This document shows positions 32,359 through 40,996 of a stretch of 40,996 nucleotides of DNA, in pieces. The DNA comes from Alistipes sp. (GTDB lineage Bacteria > Bacteroidota > Bacteroidia > Bacteroidales > Rikenellaceae), in the NCBI GenBank assembly GCA_017631255.1, contig JAGBTP010000029.1, positions 1 through 40,996 on the forward strand. The letters run 5' to 3'. The first letter of the stretch is position 1. Each line of letters begins with the position of its first letter. The notes under the pieces are model-generated. The model searched no databases. It was not told where the DNA came from and saw nothing but the letters and a program-made list of their open reading frames with translations. Made by a program: the position numbers and the translations under genes.

Positions 32359-33702
32359 ATGCTACTGCTCGACGCATTTGAAAAGTATATCGAGGAGAAT
32401 GAACTCTTCTCGCACGACGATAAGTTGCTGCTCACCGTTTCGGGTGGTGTCGACTCTATGGTTATGATGTCGCTTGTCGCTGCGGCGGGATATCGCTTTG
32501 GTGTGGCGCATTGTAACTTCCAGCTGCGTGGAGCCGAGAGTGACGATGATGAGAAACTAGTTGAGCGTGAGGCGTTGCGTTATGGTGCTGAGTTTTTCAA
32601 TAAGCGATTTGATACTACGGGCGAGATGGCTCGTACGGGTGAGTCGATGGAGATGGCGGCGCGCAGGTTGCGCTATGCTTGGTTTAGGGAGCTGTGCGAC
32701 GAGCACGGATATACGGCCATAGCTATTGCCCACCACTCGAATGACTCAATCGAGACATTCTTTATAAATATGTTACGCGGTACGGGCTTGCGTGGTCTTA
32801 CGGGCATTACAACGCAGGTGGGTCGTGTGGTGCGCCCTATGATGTTCGCAACTCGCAAGGATATTCACGACTATGCCATAGCTCATAGGATTCCGTTTCG
32901 TGAGGACTCGTCGAATAAGTCGACGAAGTACCTTCGAAATAAGGTGCGCCTCGGCTTGGTGCCTATGCTCAAGGAGATTAATCCGCAGTTTACGACTATT
33001 ATGCGCCGTAACATTGCACGCCTCAGTCAGGCGCAGGACTTTATCACCTCGGCGATAAATATTGTTAAGGACGAGGTGCTTGAGCATAATGGCGATATGC
33101 ACCGTCTTAAGATTGCAAATATACGCCCGACACTACCCCGTAACTATGTTATTTACGAGATACTTAGCTCGGAATATGGCTTCAAGGGTGATGTTGTGGA
33201 TTCGCTATGTCACGCCATAGATGCTCAGGCTACAGGTCGCAGGTTCTATGCTCGTGAGTGGGTGGCGGTAGTAGATAGGGGTGATGTGGTTATTGCGCCT
33301 ATCACCGAGGAGGATAGCTGCGAGACAATTGTTGAGCGTGGTACGGTGCGCTCATATGCTGGTGGCTCGGTACTATATTACGAATACTGCAACATCGACT
33401 TTATTGATAGCCTTGATCAGGGTGAGAATGTGGCGTTGCTCGATGCAGACAAGCTCCATTTTCCACTTAAAGTGCGCCGTTGGCAGGAGGGTGACTGGTT
33501 TGTACCATTCGGTATGTCTGGACGCAAGAAGTTGAGCGACTATCTGATTGATAAGAAGGTGTCTATTGCCGAAAAAAAGAGACAGTTTGTGCTCGTTTCG
33601 GGCGATGATATCGTGTGGGTTATTGGTCGTCGCCTCGATGACCGCTATGCCATTACGCGCAAGACGGAGAATGTGTTGCGTGTGGTGCGCGATACACTAT
33701 AA
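32359..33702 (+). CDS. tilS: tRNA(Ile)-lysidine synthase
   Basis: The protein has 447 residues from ATG 32359. A GTG start at 32344 would add five residues. The enzyme attaches lysine to the wobble cytidine of tRNA-Ile(CAU), using ATP. The PP-loop is LLLTVSGGVDSMVM near residues 23-36, followed by VAHCNFQLRGAESD, then AIAHHSNDSIETFFINMLRG and the GLTGI segment of the family. The C-terminal domain has LDADKLHFPLKVRRWQEGD and FVPFGMSGRKKLSDYLIDKK. It is 16 bp after murB. Confidence 0.95.
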   Translation: MLLLDAFEKYIEENELFSHDDKLLLTVSGGVDSMVMMSLVAAAGYRFGVAHCNFQLRGAESDDDEKLVEREALRYGAEFFNKRFDTTGEMARTGESMEMAARRLRYAWFRELCDEHGYTAIAIAHHSNDSIETFFINMLRGTGLRGLTGITTQVGRVVRPMMFATRKDIHDYAIAHRIPFREDSSNKSTKYLRNKVRLGLVPMLKEINPQFTTIMRRNIARLSQAQDFITSAINIVKDEVLEHNGDMHRLKIANIRPTLPRNYVIYEILSSEYGFKGDVVDSLCHAIDAQATGRRFYAREWVAVVDRGDVVIAPITEEDSCETIVERGTVRSYAGGSVLYYEYCNIDFIDSLDQGENVALLDADKLHFPLKVRRWQEGDWFVPFGMSGRKKLSDYLIDKKVSIAEKKRQFVLVSGDDIVWVIGRRLDDRYAITRKTENVLRVVRDTL

Positions 33703-33710
33703 TAACTCTT

Positions 33711-34793
33711 ATGCCTATGGCAAAGTCTTTGAAATTCAGCGATGCTATTGCTGACTACAATAAAATTATAAACGACATCGAGGCTCGTCGCTTTGCACCG
33801 ATATACCTATTGGCTGGCGACGAGGGCTACTTCATTGATGCCATTGCCGAGAAACTTGCAAATTCAATATTAGGTGAGGCGGAGCGTACCTTTAATCAGA
33901 TTGTGGTATATGGTCAGGATAGCGATACTGGTAAAATAGTGATGCTATGCCGTCAAATGCCGATGATGGGCTCGTATCAGGTGGTCATAGTGCGTGAGGC
34001 GCAGCAGCTAACCAAGATTGATAACTTGGTGCACTACACGGCAAATCCTCAGGCGACGACCATCCTAATCATCTGCTATAAGAATAAGGAGCAGGGTAAG
34101 GGTGTGGATAAGCGCACGGCGTTTTACAAGAGTTGTCAGAAGAGTGGTGTTGTGTTTGAGTCGGTGCGTCCACGCGAGTATGAGATAGACTCGTGGCTTG
34201 CATCGTATGTGCGCTCCATTGGCCTAAATATGGAGCCTAAGGCGATGGCTATGCTCAAGGAGTATGTCGGTATGGATATTAGTCGTATGGTGGGCGAGCT
34301 TGATAAACTTACGGTATCAATGCCTCAGGGCGAGACTCTGGTGCGCGATAGCCATATCGAGCAGTATATCGGTATTTCGAAGGAATTTAATAGCTTCGAG
34401 CTCAACGATGCCGTAATGAGGCGCGATGTGGGACGAGCAATGCGCATTGCTGACCACTTTGGACACAATCCCAAGAACTATCCTATAACGCAGACAATCA
34501 GTATTTTGTTTGGCCTCTTTCAGCAGCTATTTTTGCTGAATTACCATATATGGCTATCGCGCAATCGTGGCATCCCAATGCCTGCGGATACGGAGCTTAT
34601 GCGTGCTGTTCGTGCAAATAATCCATACGCTCTGCGTGAGCTTAAGAGTTGCATTGCGATGTGGAAGGGCCCGCAGTTGTTTAGAGTTTTGGGACTACTC
34701 AGGGAGTACGATGCCAAGAGCAAGGGCCTAAATAGCGGCGGCTTAGATAATGGCGAGTTGCTAAAGGAGTTGCTCCTGAAAATCTTTATGTAA
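33711..34793 (+). CDS. holA: DNA polymerase III delta subunit
   Basis: The protein has 360 residues (or 358 from ATG 33717). The delta subunit opens the sliding clamp within the clamp loader. It begins with the family pattern FAPIYLLAGDEGYFIDAIAEKL, continues with MGSYQVVIVREAQQL and TTILIICYKNKEQGKGVDKR, and has the C-terminal collar domain with ELNDAVMRRDVGRAMRIADHF and LFGLFQQLFLLNYH. It starts 8 bp after tilS, so it is co-transcribed with it. Confidence 0.92.
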   Translation: MPMAKSLKFSDAIADYNKIINDIEARRFAPIYLLAGDEGYFIDAIAEKLANSILGEAERTFNQIVVYGQDSDTGKIVMLCRQMPMMGSYQVVIVREAQQLTKIDNLVHYTANPQATTILIICYKNKEQGKGVDKRTAFYKSCQKSGVVFESVRPREYEIDSWLASYVRSIGLNMEPKAMAMLKEYVGMDISRMVGELDKLTVSMPQGETLVRDSHIEQYIGISKEFNSFELNDAVMRRDVGRAMRIADHFGHNPKNYPITQTISILFGLFQQLFLLNYHIWLSRNRGIPMPADTELMRAVRANNPYALRELKSCIAMWKGPQLFRVLGLLREYDAKSKGLNSGGLDNGELLKELLLKIFM

Positions 34794-34813
34794 TACGGTA
34801 TAACTACATAGTT

Positions 34814-35575
34814 ATGAGGTTATTAGTGTGGAATGATGGCAGGGTGATTGAGGCGTCGGAGTTTCGTCTCCCAAGTGCCTATGTCCTTGAGCGAATCCAC
34901 ACTTTGGGACATCGAGCCTATAATCTTCCACGCCATATAATGCTGATGCGCGAATCCTCGGCGCAGATGTTTGGCTTTATGTCGCTCTGCCGTGTAGAGG
35001 ATGCTGACCGTATAATCACAAAGCTCCTCGAGGCATCGCGCGTATCTCCACGCCTGAGCTGCTCGGTGGTGATGCGCCTCGATTATCAGGGCCATCTCTC
35101 GTTCGAGGTTGAAACGCCATCGTTTTATTCGGGTTGCTCGCTGCGTGCCAAGCGTCCTATCGGCGCTGTGTTACCAGCGGTAGCGCCTGATACGCAGTTC
35201 CAAACCTCGGTGACTGTGGCTTATGATGCAATGTGCGATAGCCGTGTTGCAGGCTATGGCGATATTGCGATATGGACAGATTCGAGGGATGAGGTCATAA
35301 GTATCCCTTGGCGACCAATCTTTACTGTGTTTCATAACCGAGTTTATACCCCTTGTGAGTACTCGACAGTAGAGTATGTCGTGGCTACTGAAGCTATTGC
35401 TAAGGCGGGCTTCGAACTTATCATACACCCTATTCCACTTTCGGCGCTTAGGCGTATGGAGGAGGTGTTTGTGGCTGATGTTATGGGTATAACATCGCTC
35501 TTGGCTGTTGAAAATCAAAGGCTCCTCTTTATGGTTGCCACGCAGGTAGCCGCAAAGATGGAGCCTAAGTTATAG
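34814..35575 (+). CDS. Class-IV aminotransferase-like protein, catalytic Lys not evident
   Basis: The protein has 253 residues. It has the outline of fold-type IV PLP enzymes such as PabC and branched-chain aminotransferases. LLVWNDGRVIEASEF is at the start, and NLPRHIMLMRESSAQM corresponds to the small-domain H-x-x-R-L-x-x-S-A element. VISIPWRPIFTVFHNRVYTP corresponds to E-(A/S)-S-x-x-N-(I/L)-F-x-V-x-(N/D)-x-x-(I/L)-x-T-P. MEEVFVADVMGITSLLAV corresponds to the family's DE-(V/A)-F-x-x-(N/G) element near the end. In the position where the PLP lysine should lie (H/L-K-T-x-N) the sequence has QFQTSVTVAY. It follows holA by 20 bp. It may be a folate-pathway lyase relic with a new role. Confidence 0.5.
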   Translation: MRLLVWNDGRVIEASEFRLPSAYVLERIHTLGHRAYNLPRHIMLMRESSAQMFGFMSLCRVEDADRIITKLLEASRVSPRLSCSVVMRLDYQGHLSFEVETPSFYSGCSLRAKRPIGAVLPAVAPDTQFQTSVTVAYDAMCDSRVAGYGDIAIWTDSRDEVISIPWRPIFTVFHNRVYTPCEYSTVEYVVATEAIAKAGFELIIHPIPLSALRRMEEVFVADVMGITSLLAVENQRLLFMVATQVAAKMEPKL

Positions 35576-35621
35576 TATGTCTGGCGACACAATCGCCGTC
35601 GCCGAAAAGTGGTAAATCGAA

Positions 35622-36716
35622 CTAAATATTATCGATAGCGTAGAGGTAAGCACCGAGCGATACGGCATTGCTTGCGCCTATGTCTGAGATGGTTACGCCA
35701 ACGCGCTTAACAGGATCGTAGACCACCTCGCGGTTGCTGCCGTACACCTTAATCTTGGTAGAACCACCCTTAGCAAATGCTGCAAACTCAGCCTCGTCGT
35801 CGAGGTTGTAGACATTCATCTGCACGCGGTTGAGAGTGTCGCCCGATATAGTCGAAATCTTTGCGCGCATCTCCTCAAGCAGTGCTGGCATAAAGTACTT
35901 TGCAGCGCCAGCAAGACCGCCACCAATCACAATAATACCGTCCATAAGTGTTACGGCCGTAGCCATAGCATCACCCGCAACGCGTCCCTGTGTTGCGAAG
36001 CTCTCCTTAGCTGCCTCCATATTGCCCTCCATCGTGCCTTCTGCGATGTTGAAGATATCGCGTGGCTCGAGTGTACGGTCGTCGCCCGAAAGCTCGCGGT
36101 AAACGCGCTTCACAGCACGAATGGCGATACCATCCTCGACGATGTATTGTGGGTAGTCACGATGCTTGAGACAGAAAGTCTCGACGCACGAGTTATCACC
36201 GAGGTTTAGCTTGCCATCCATCACGAAGCCAAAGCCAAAGCCTGTGCCGAAGGTGAAGCCCAGAAGGTTGCGATATCGCTTCTCCGAGCCAGCAGCCTCG
36301 AGCTTGCGGTTAACGCGTGGTAGTGCGCCACCCATAGCCTCGCCATAAGCGAAAAGGTCGGCGTCGTTGTTGATAAATACGGGAACGCCAAAGTGTTCCT
36401 CGAGCATAGGACCGAGTGCAACGCCGTCGCGGAACGATGGAAAGTTTGGCAAGAAACCTCCGATAATACCATTGCGGTAGTCGGCAGGGCCTGGGAATGC
36501 AAAGCTGATAGCCACGGGCTTATGTTCCAGCGAGGCGATAACCTGCTCAAAGCCCTTGATAAGTGTGCTCAGGCACAGGTCGAGGTCGTGGGCATTTGAG
36601 GGCATAGTGATGCTCTCGAGGCAGGCTTTTCCGCCTTGCATTGCGCCGAATACAAAGTTGGTACCTCCAGCGTCAAGCGTGACGACGATAGGTTCTGTGT
36701 TATGTAGTTGTGTCAT
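35622..36716 (-). CDS. ROK-family sugar kinase
   Basis: The protein has 364 residues from ATG 36716. The N-terminal ATP-phosphate motif is VVTLDAGGTNFVFGAM, with SFAFPGPADYRNGIIGG after it. The catalytic Asp is in FINNDADLFAYGEA. The ROK signature region continues as LLGFTFGTGFGFGFVMDGKL with DGIIVIGGGLAGAAKYFMP near residue 260. The zinc site seems altered: the ROK C-x-C-G-x-x-G-C motif is replaced by NSCVETFCLKH, which keeps two cysteines. It is likely a glucokinase or N-acetylhexosamine kinase, substrate uncertain. It is transcribed away from the V-type ATPase operon. Confidence 0.85.
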   Translation of the reverse strand: MTQLHNTEPIVVTLDAGGTNFVFGAMQGGKACLESITMPSNAHDLDLCLSTLIKGFEQVIASLEHKPVAISFAFPGPADYRNGIIGGFLPNFPSFRDGVALGPMLEEHFGVPVFINNDADLFAYGEAMGGALPRVNRKLEAAGSEKRYRNLLGFTFGTGFGFGFVMDGKLNLGDNSCVETFCLKHRDYPQYIVEDGIAIRAVKRVYRELSGDDRTLEPRDIFNIAEGTMEGNMEAAKESFATQGRVAGDAMATAVTLMDGIIVIGGGLAGAAKYFMPALLEEMRAKISTISGDTLNRVQMNVYNLDDEAEFAAFAKGGSTKIKVYGSNREVVYDPVKRVGVTISDIGASNAVSLGAYLYAIDNI

Positions 36717-36722
36717 AGTACA

Positions 36723-36753
36723 CAAAAGTAGTATTAATTTTTTTAATAAGCAA
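36723..36753 (-). promoter_or_regulatory. Promoter of the ROK kinase gene
   Basis: On the minus strand TTG (36753-36751), a 20-bp spacer and TACTTTTG (36730-36723) match the consensus. The box ends 6 bp before ATG 36716, so the transcript should be leaderless or nearly so. Confidence 0.75.
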
Positions 36754-36858
36754 TATCTTAATTGAAACTTTGACTGTGAGGTAATTTTGCAATGGTGGTC
36801 AAGGTCTAATATCGTAAAAAAATCTATACCTATTTATAAAAAAAGAGGGGTTTTGAGA

Positions 36859-36888
36859 TTGTTATTATAAAAAATAAATCTATATTTG
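36859..36888 (+). promoter_or_regulatory. Promoter of the V-type ATPase operon
   Basis: TTG (36859-36861), a 19-bp spacer and TATATTTG (36881-36888) match the consensus. The predicted start, near 36893, gives a leader of about 120 nt, which contains a short AACTC/GGAGTT hairpin near 36944-36957. Confidence 0.7.
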
Positions 36889-37011
36889 TGGAGTTTTTGG
36901 CAAAATGTGTAGCGTAGATTGGCTCACATCGCCGGAAATATAACTCTTAGGAGTTAAACGAAATGGTGCAAAGAAGAGAAAATATATAACTTAAAATTAA
37001 TTACTATAACT

Positions 37012-37623
37012 ATGGAGAACAACAAACTTCACGAGCTAACACAAAAGCTCTACAACGATGGTCTTGAGAAGGGTCGTTCTGAGGCTGAGCGTCTCGTGGC
37101 AGAGGCTAAGGAGCAGGCTGCTAAGATTATCGCTGATGCTAAGGCCGAGGCCGAGGCTATGACTAAGGCTGCCGAGGTGCGCGCAGAGGATATCGCAAAG
37201 AATGCAATGACCGAGATCACTTTGGCTGGTCGTCAGGCGGTAGCTAAGATTAAGAGTGAGCTTGCTGAGGCTGTGATTATGAAGTCGGCAGGTGCTGCTG
37301 TGAAGGCTGCTACGATGGATGCTGAGTTTATCAAGAATATGCTTCTGGCTGTAGCTCAGAACTGGAACGCTGCAACCGTAGATGTATCGCTCGTGGCATT
37401 GCTTCCTGAGGAGCGTCGTGCAGAGCTCGATGCTGCTATCTCTAAGAGCGCTGCTGAGTGCGCTAAGGCTGGCATCGAGGTGGGCTACTCTAAGGAGGTT
37501 AAGAATGGCTTTAAGCTCGGTGAGAAGGGTGGTGGCTACTACATCGCGTTCACCGATGAGAGTTTCGACGCATTACTCAAGGAGTACTTGCGCGAGAAGG
37601 TGTCTAATATGCTCTTTAAGTAG
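37012..37623 (+). CDS. ntpE: V-type ATP synthase subunit E
   Basis: The protein has 203 residues. Subunit E is part of the peripheral stalk that ties V1 to the membrane part. The N-terminal half is a long helix, rich in Ala, Glu and Lys (about residues 8-100, EAERLVAEAKEQAAKIIADA then AEAEAMTKAAEVRAED), as expected for a coiled-coil stator. The C-terminal part is a small globular domain with GFKLGEKGGGYYIAFTDESF and a final ALLKEYLREKVSNMLFK helix. It is first in the operon order E, DUF2764, A, B. Bacterial V-type enzymes may make ATP or pump H+ or Na+, and the direction cannot be told here. Confidence 0.9.
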   Translation: MENNKLHELTQKLYNDGLEKGRSEAERLVAEAKEQAAKIIADAKAEAEAMTKAAEVRAEDIAKNAMTEITLAGRQAVAKIKSELAEAVIMKSAGAAVKAATMDAEFIKNMLLAVAQNWNAATVDVSLVALLPEERRAELDAAISKSAAECAKAGIEVGYSKEVKNGFKLGEKGGGYYIAFTDESFDALLKEYLREKVSNMLFK

Positions 37624-37625
37624 TT

Positions 37626-38468
37626 ATGTTCTCTACGGAGTATTACTGTTTGGTGGCGAGTCTGCGTGAGTGGACGCTCGACTCTGATACCAAAGGTTTC
37701 GATGTCCGAGAGATTCTCGACGAGATTCTCGAGGAACTTACTGCCGACGACCGTCGTGCGGTGGCATTGCTATATGCCTACTACGACTGCGAGAATATCA
37801 TCTCGCGTCGCGCAGGTCGCCAGAGACATAACCCACTGGGTAACCTCTCTGTTGAGCAGTTGGATGATGTGCTTACTAATCGCAATTACGCCCTCCTCTC
37901 GGAGCGTGTCGCTAAGGTCGTTAAACTCTATGTGGAGGCCGATGACGAGGAGCGTGATGAGGATGTTGTACTCTCGGAGAGATTCGAGCGTGCCCTGTTT
38001 GAGGCATACTACGCAGATCTTGCTGCGTCGAAGAGCAGCTTCCTAAGAGGTTGGGGCGAGTTCGATCGCACGCTGCGTAACATCGCTGCTGCGGTGGCTG
38101 CACGCGAGGCAGGTCGCTCGATTAAGGATGTAGTAATCGGTGGTGGCGAGGTTGTGGAGCAGCTCTCGCGCTCGTCGGCCGTAGACTTCGGCCTTCGTGG
38201 CGAGTTGCAGTATATCGACGCCGTTATCGCTGCGGTGAGCGACGAGCCTAACATCGTTGAGAAGGAGCGCAGGATTGACGCTATCCGCTGGTCTGAGGCT
38301 GAGGATATCGCCGCTTACGACTACTTCAACATCAACTATCTCCTCTCGTATCTGGTTAAGGTCAATATCGTTGCGCGCTGGACACTCCTCTCTCCTGAGG
38401 TGGGTCGTGAGATGCTCAACAAACTTATTGCTGGCCTCGATGCTGCGAATCTTGTGAATAAACAATAA
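37626..38468 (+). CDS. DUF2764 protein of the V-type ATPase operon
   Basis: The protein has 280 residues. It begins EYYCLVASLREWTLDSDTKG, matching DUF2764 (Y-Y-x-L-V-A-S-L). It is mainly helical and acidic, with LLYAYYDCENI and an inner AYDYFNINYLLSYLVKVNI segment near the C-terminus. The fold and order suggest a counterpart of the C-type (d-like) collar subunit, because E, DUF2764, A, B is the V-ATPase gene order in spirochaetes, chlamydiae and Bacteroidetes and no separate C-subunit gene is visible. That functional equivalence is an inference. It starts 2 bp after ntpE. Confidence 0.85.
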   Translation: MFSTEYYCLVASLREWTLDSDTKGFDVREILDEILEELTADDRRAVALLYAYYDCENIISRRAGRQRHNPLGNLSVEQLDDVLTNRNYALLSERVAKVVKLYVEADDEERDEDVVLSERFERALFEAYYADLAASKSSFLRGWGEFDRTLRNIAAAVAAREAGRSIKDVVIGGGEVVEQLSRSSAVDFGLRGELQYIDAVIAAVSDEPNIVEKERRIDAIRWSEAEDIAAYDYFNINYLLSYLVKVNIVARWTLLSPEVGREMLNKLIAGLDAANLVNKQ

Positions 38469-38482
38469 AACTACATAAACGA

Positions 38483-40240
38483 ATGAAAACATTAGGACGA
38501 GTAAATGGTATTATCTCGAACATCGTTATCGCCAAGGTTGACGGTCCCGTTGGTCAGAATGAGATATGCCATGTATATTGCGGTGATATCCGTATGATGG
38601 CTGAGGTCATCAAGGTCATAGGCGACGAAGCCTATGTACAGGTCTACGATAGTACGCGCGGTCTTAAGATTGGTGATAAGGTGGAGTTTGAGGGTCATAT
38701 GCTCGAGGCTACACTCGCCCCAGGTCTTTTGTCGCGTAACTACGACGGTCTCCAGAATGACTTGGAGAAGATGGACGGCTTGTTCATCAACCGTGGCTCT
38801 ATTACTGACCCTATCGACTTTGACTCGAAGTGGGACTTCAAGCCACTTGCAAAGGCTGGCGACAAGGTAACAGCGGGTGACTGGCTCGGTGAGGTTAAGG
38901 AGCAGTGGGTGATGCACAAGATTATGGTGCCTTTCGTGATGCAGGGTAACTACACAGTTAAGAGCGTTGTTGCTGCTGGTACATACAAGGTGACTGACAC
39001 CATCGCAGTGGTTGTTGATGCTGATAACAACGAGTACAACATTACAATGGTTCAGAAGTGGCCGGTGAAGCAGGCTATCCGCTGCTTTACCGAGAAGCCT
39101 CGTCCATCACGCGTGATGGAGACAGGTGTTCGTGCTATCGATACCTTCAACCCACTTGCTGAGGGTGGTACTGGCTTTATTCCTGGTCCTTTCGGTGCGG
39201 GTAAGACCGTGCTCCAGCACGCCATCTCTAAGCAGGCGGAGGCTGATGTCATCATCATCGTAGCGTGCGGTGAGCGTGCTAATGAGGTTGTGGAGATCTT
39301 CGCTGAGTTCCCAGAGTTGGTAGACCCTCGTACGGGCCACAAGCTTATGGAGCGTACTATTATTATATGTAACACCTCGAATATGCCTGTTGCAGCGCGT
39401 GAGGCATCTGTTTACACAGGTATGACCATCGGTGAGTACTACCGTTCGATGGGTTTGAAGGTATTGGTAATGGCAGACTCAACATCGCGTTGGGCGCAGG
39501 CGTTGCGTGAGATGTCAAACCGTTTGGAGGAGCTTCCTGGTCAGGATGCGTTCCCTATGGACCTTTCGGCTGTTATCTCAAACTTCTACGCTCGCGCAGG
39601 TCTCGTAAAGCTTAACAATGGCGAGACAGGTTCTGTAACATTCCTCGGTACCGTATCACCTGCGGGTGGTAACCTCAAGGAGCCTGTTACCGAGTCTACA
39701 AAGAAGGCTGCGCGTTGCTTCTACGCTCTCTCGCAGAGCCGTGCCGACTCTAAGCGTTACCCAGCGATCGATCCACTCGACTCTTACTCTAAGTACTTGG
39801 AGTACCCTGAGGTTCGCTCATACCTCGACGAGCATATCGAGAAGAATTGGGTAGATGCAGTTAATGAGGGTAAGGTTGTTATGCAGCGTGGTAAGGAGGC
39901 TAACGACCAGATCAACATCCTTGGTGATGATGGTGTACCTGTTGAGTACCACGAGCGTTTCTGGAAGAGCGAGTTGCTCGACTCTGTAATCTTGCAGCAG
40001 GATGCGTTCGATGATATCGATGCTAACTGTCCTATCGAGCGCCAGAAGACTATGTACAATATGGTGCTTGGTATCTGCCGTTCATCGTTCACACTCGAGT
40101 CATTTGAGGAGTGTTCTAAGTTCTTCAAGGAGCTTATCTACCTCTTCCGTCAGATGAACTACTCGGAGTGGAAGTCTGAGCAGTATGAGAAGTTCCGCGT
40201 TCAGATTGAGACTCTTGTAAACAGCAAACTTGAAAAATAA
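38483..40240 (+). CDS. ntpA: V-type ATP synthase catalytic subunit A
   Basis: The protein has 585 residues, the usual length. This is the catalytic, nucleotide-hydrolysing subunit of V1. It has the N-terminal beta barrel (GRVNGIISNIVIAKVDGPVG), the V-type insertion (residues about 110-180), the Walker A GPFGAGKTVLQ near residue 228, then IIIVACGERANEVVEIFAEF with the catalytic Glu (ERANE), and LKVLVMADSTSRWAQALREM as the Walker B region, followed by GSVTFLGTVSPAGGNLKEPV. Most homologues read GPFGSGKT, so Ala in that loop is a mild variant. It is 14 bp after DUF2764. Confidence 0.97.
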   Translation: MKTLGRVNGIISNIVIAKVDGPVGQNEICHVYCGDIRMMAEVIKVIGDEAYVQVYDSTRGLKIGDKVEFEGHMLEATLAPGLLSRNYDGLQNDLEKMDGLFINRGSITDPIDFDSKWDFKPLAKAGDKVTAGDWLGEVKEQWVMHKIMVPFVMQGNYTVKSVVAAGTYKVTDTIAVVVDADNNEYNITMVQKWPVKQAIRCFTEKPRPSRVMETGVRAIDTFNPLAEGGTGFIPGPFGAGKTVLQHAISKQAEADVIIIVACGERANEVVEIFAEFPELVDPRTGHKLMERTIIICNTSNMPVAAREASVYTGMTIGEYYRSMGLKVLVMADSTSRWAQALREMSNRLEELPGQDAFPMDLSAVISNFYARAGLVKLNNGETGSVTFLGTVSPAGGNLKEPVTESTKKAARCFYALSQSRADSKRYPAIDPLDSYSKYLEYPEVRSYLDEHIEKNWVDAVNEGKVVMQRGKEANDQINILGDDGVPVEYHERFWKSELLDSVILQQDAFDDIDANCPIERQKTMYNMVLGICRSSFTLESFEECSKFFKELIYLFRQMNYSEWKSEQYEKFRVQIETLVNSKLEK

Positions 40241-40252
40241 GGAGAACAAGTT

Positions 40253-40996
40253 ATGACAACACGAGCATTTCAGAAAGTATATACAAAGATTGATAACATC
40301 ACCAAGGCTACCATCACGCTCCGTGCTACGGGTGTTGGTAACGACGAGCTTGCTACCGTAGGCGGTCGCCTTGCTCAGGTGGTGAAGATTATGGGTGACA
40401 AGGTTACCCTTCAGGTGTTTGCTGGTACTGAGGGTCTTTCGACTGACTCTGAGGTAGTATTCCACGGTGAGCCACCTGTATTGCGAGTGTCGGATGCCCT
40501 CGCAGGTCGCTTCTTCAACGCATACGGCGAGCCACTCGAGGGTGGTGAGCAGCTCGAGGGTGAGGCGCGCGAGATTGGTGGTCCTACCGTTAACCCATTC
40601 CGTCGTTTGCAGCCATCGGAGCTTATTGCTACCGGTATCGCAGGTATCGACCTTAACAACACCATCGTATCTGGTCAGAAGATTCCATTCTTCGCTGACC
40701 CTGACCAGCCTTACAACGCCGTTATGGCGAATGTGGCACTTCGTGCTAAGGCTGATAAGATTATCCTTGGTGGTATGGGTCTTACCAACGATGACTTCCT
40801 CTACTTTAAGCAGGTGTTCGAGAACGCAGGTGCTCTCGACCGTATCGTATCGTTTGTTAACACCACCGATAACCCTCCAGTAGAGCGTCTTCTTGTACCT
40901 GATATGGCGCTTACAGCTGCGGAGTACTTCGCTGTGGATAAGGGTGAGAAGGTGTTGGTGCTCTTGACAGATATGACCCTTTACGCCGATGCCCTC
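40253..40996 (+). CDS. ntpB: V-type ATP synthase subunit B, cut by the window edge
   Basis: The first 248 residues of about 440 are present, from ATG 40253 to the edge. An AAGGAG-like sequence (40239-40244) lies 8 bp before the start. The non-catalytic B subunit pairs with A in the V1 hexamer. Visible are the N-terminal barrel (VYTKIDNITKATITLRATGV), RRLQPSELIATGIAGIDLNN and the degenerate P-loop SGQKIPFFADP. Subunit B lacks a Walker A lysine in the normal place, so this is expected. The following operon genes (D, I, K) should lie beyond the window. Confidence 0.95.
   Translation, partial: MTTRAFQKVYTKIDNITKATITLRATGVGNDELATVGGRLAQVVKIMGDKVTLQVFAGTEGLSTDSEVVFHGEPPVLRVSDALAGRFFNAYGEPLEGGEQLEGEAREIGGPTVNPFRRLQPSELIATGIAGIDLNNTIVSGQKIPFFADPDQPYNAVMANVALRAKADKIILGGMGLTNDDFLYFKQVFENAGALDRIVSFVNTTDNPPVERLLVPDMALTAAEYFAVDKGEKVLVLLTDMTLYADAL

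Noticed and set aside
1..40996. CRISPR array, rRNA genes or complete insertion sequence
   Set aside because: No regularly spaced repeats, no rRNA-like sequence and no transposase frame were seen on either strand.

Overview
The window looks like a chromosomal segment of a Bacteroidales bacterium, most likely Rikenellaceae (Alistipes-like). The genus is inferred, not proven. The phylum rests on seven or more promoters of the Bacteroidetes type (TTG or TTTG, 19-20 bp, TAnnTTTG), on families typical of the phylum (DUF4301, GIN-domain protein, SIMPL protein, Bacteroidetes-type tyrosine recombinase, AddAB) and on a V-type ATPase operon containing DUF2764.

Left third, 1-10500, accessory DNA. Bases 1-2442 are the AT-rich tail of a co-directional gene set: an unknown C-terminal fragment, a small protein resembling Dnd-associated proteins, a HEPN-domain gene broken by one frameshift, and a WYL-type regulator. 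This is probably the end of a phage-defence or DNA-modification locus that begins outside the window. Small hypothetical genes, a SIMPL protein and a convergent tyrosine recombinase follow. Next come a Fic-domain protein with its own winged helix and an elaborate inverted-repeat upstream region, a 131-bp palindromic element, a secreted 857-residue protein with Firmicutes-like repeats and SLH-like domains, and a decayed fragment of a DUF4011-type helicase gene.

The most unusual unit is a three-gene minus-strand operon at 10523-15069 with its own promoter. It encodes three overlapping predicted lipoproteins: a beta-rich protein of unknown function, a BMP/PnrA-type substrate-binding protein, and a periplasmic-binding domain fused to a full C13 (legumain/GPI8) cysteine peptidase domain that keeps the His/Cys dyad and much of the legumain sequence pattern. 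This looks like an envelope sensing or binding and proteolysis system, and I know of no description of it.

Right two thirds, 15270-40996, core genome. On the minus strand are tRNA-Leu(TAA), ispF, addA, addB, a GIN-domain protein, a HAD phosphatase and two tandem M23 peptidases. On the plus strand are alaS and gpmI, closed by a strong terminator, then convergent DUF4301. A plus-strand run of murB, tilS, holA and a degenerate class-IV aminotransferase-like gene follows. A divergent ROK kinase and the start of the V-type ATPase operon (E, DUF2764, A, B; B is cut by the window edge) complete the window.
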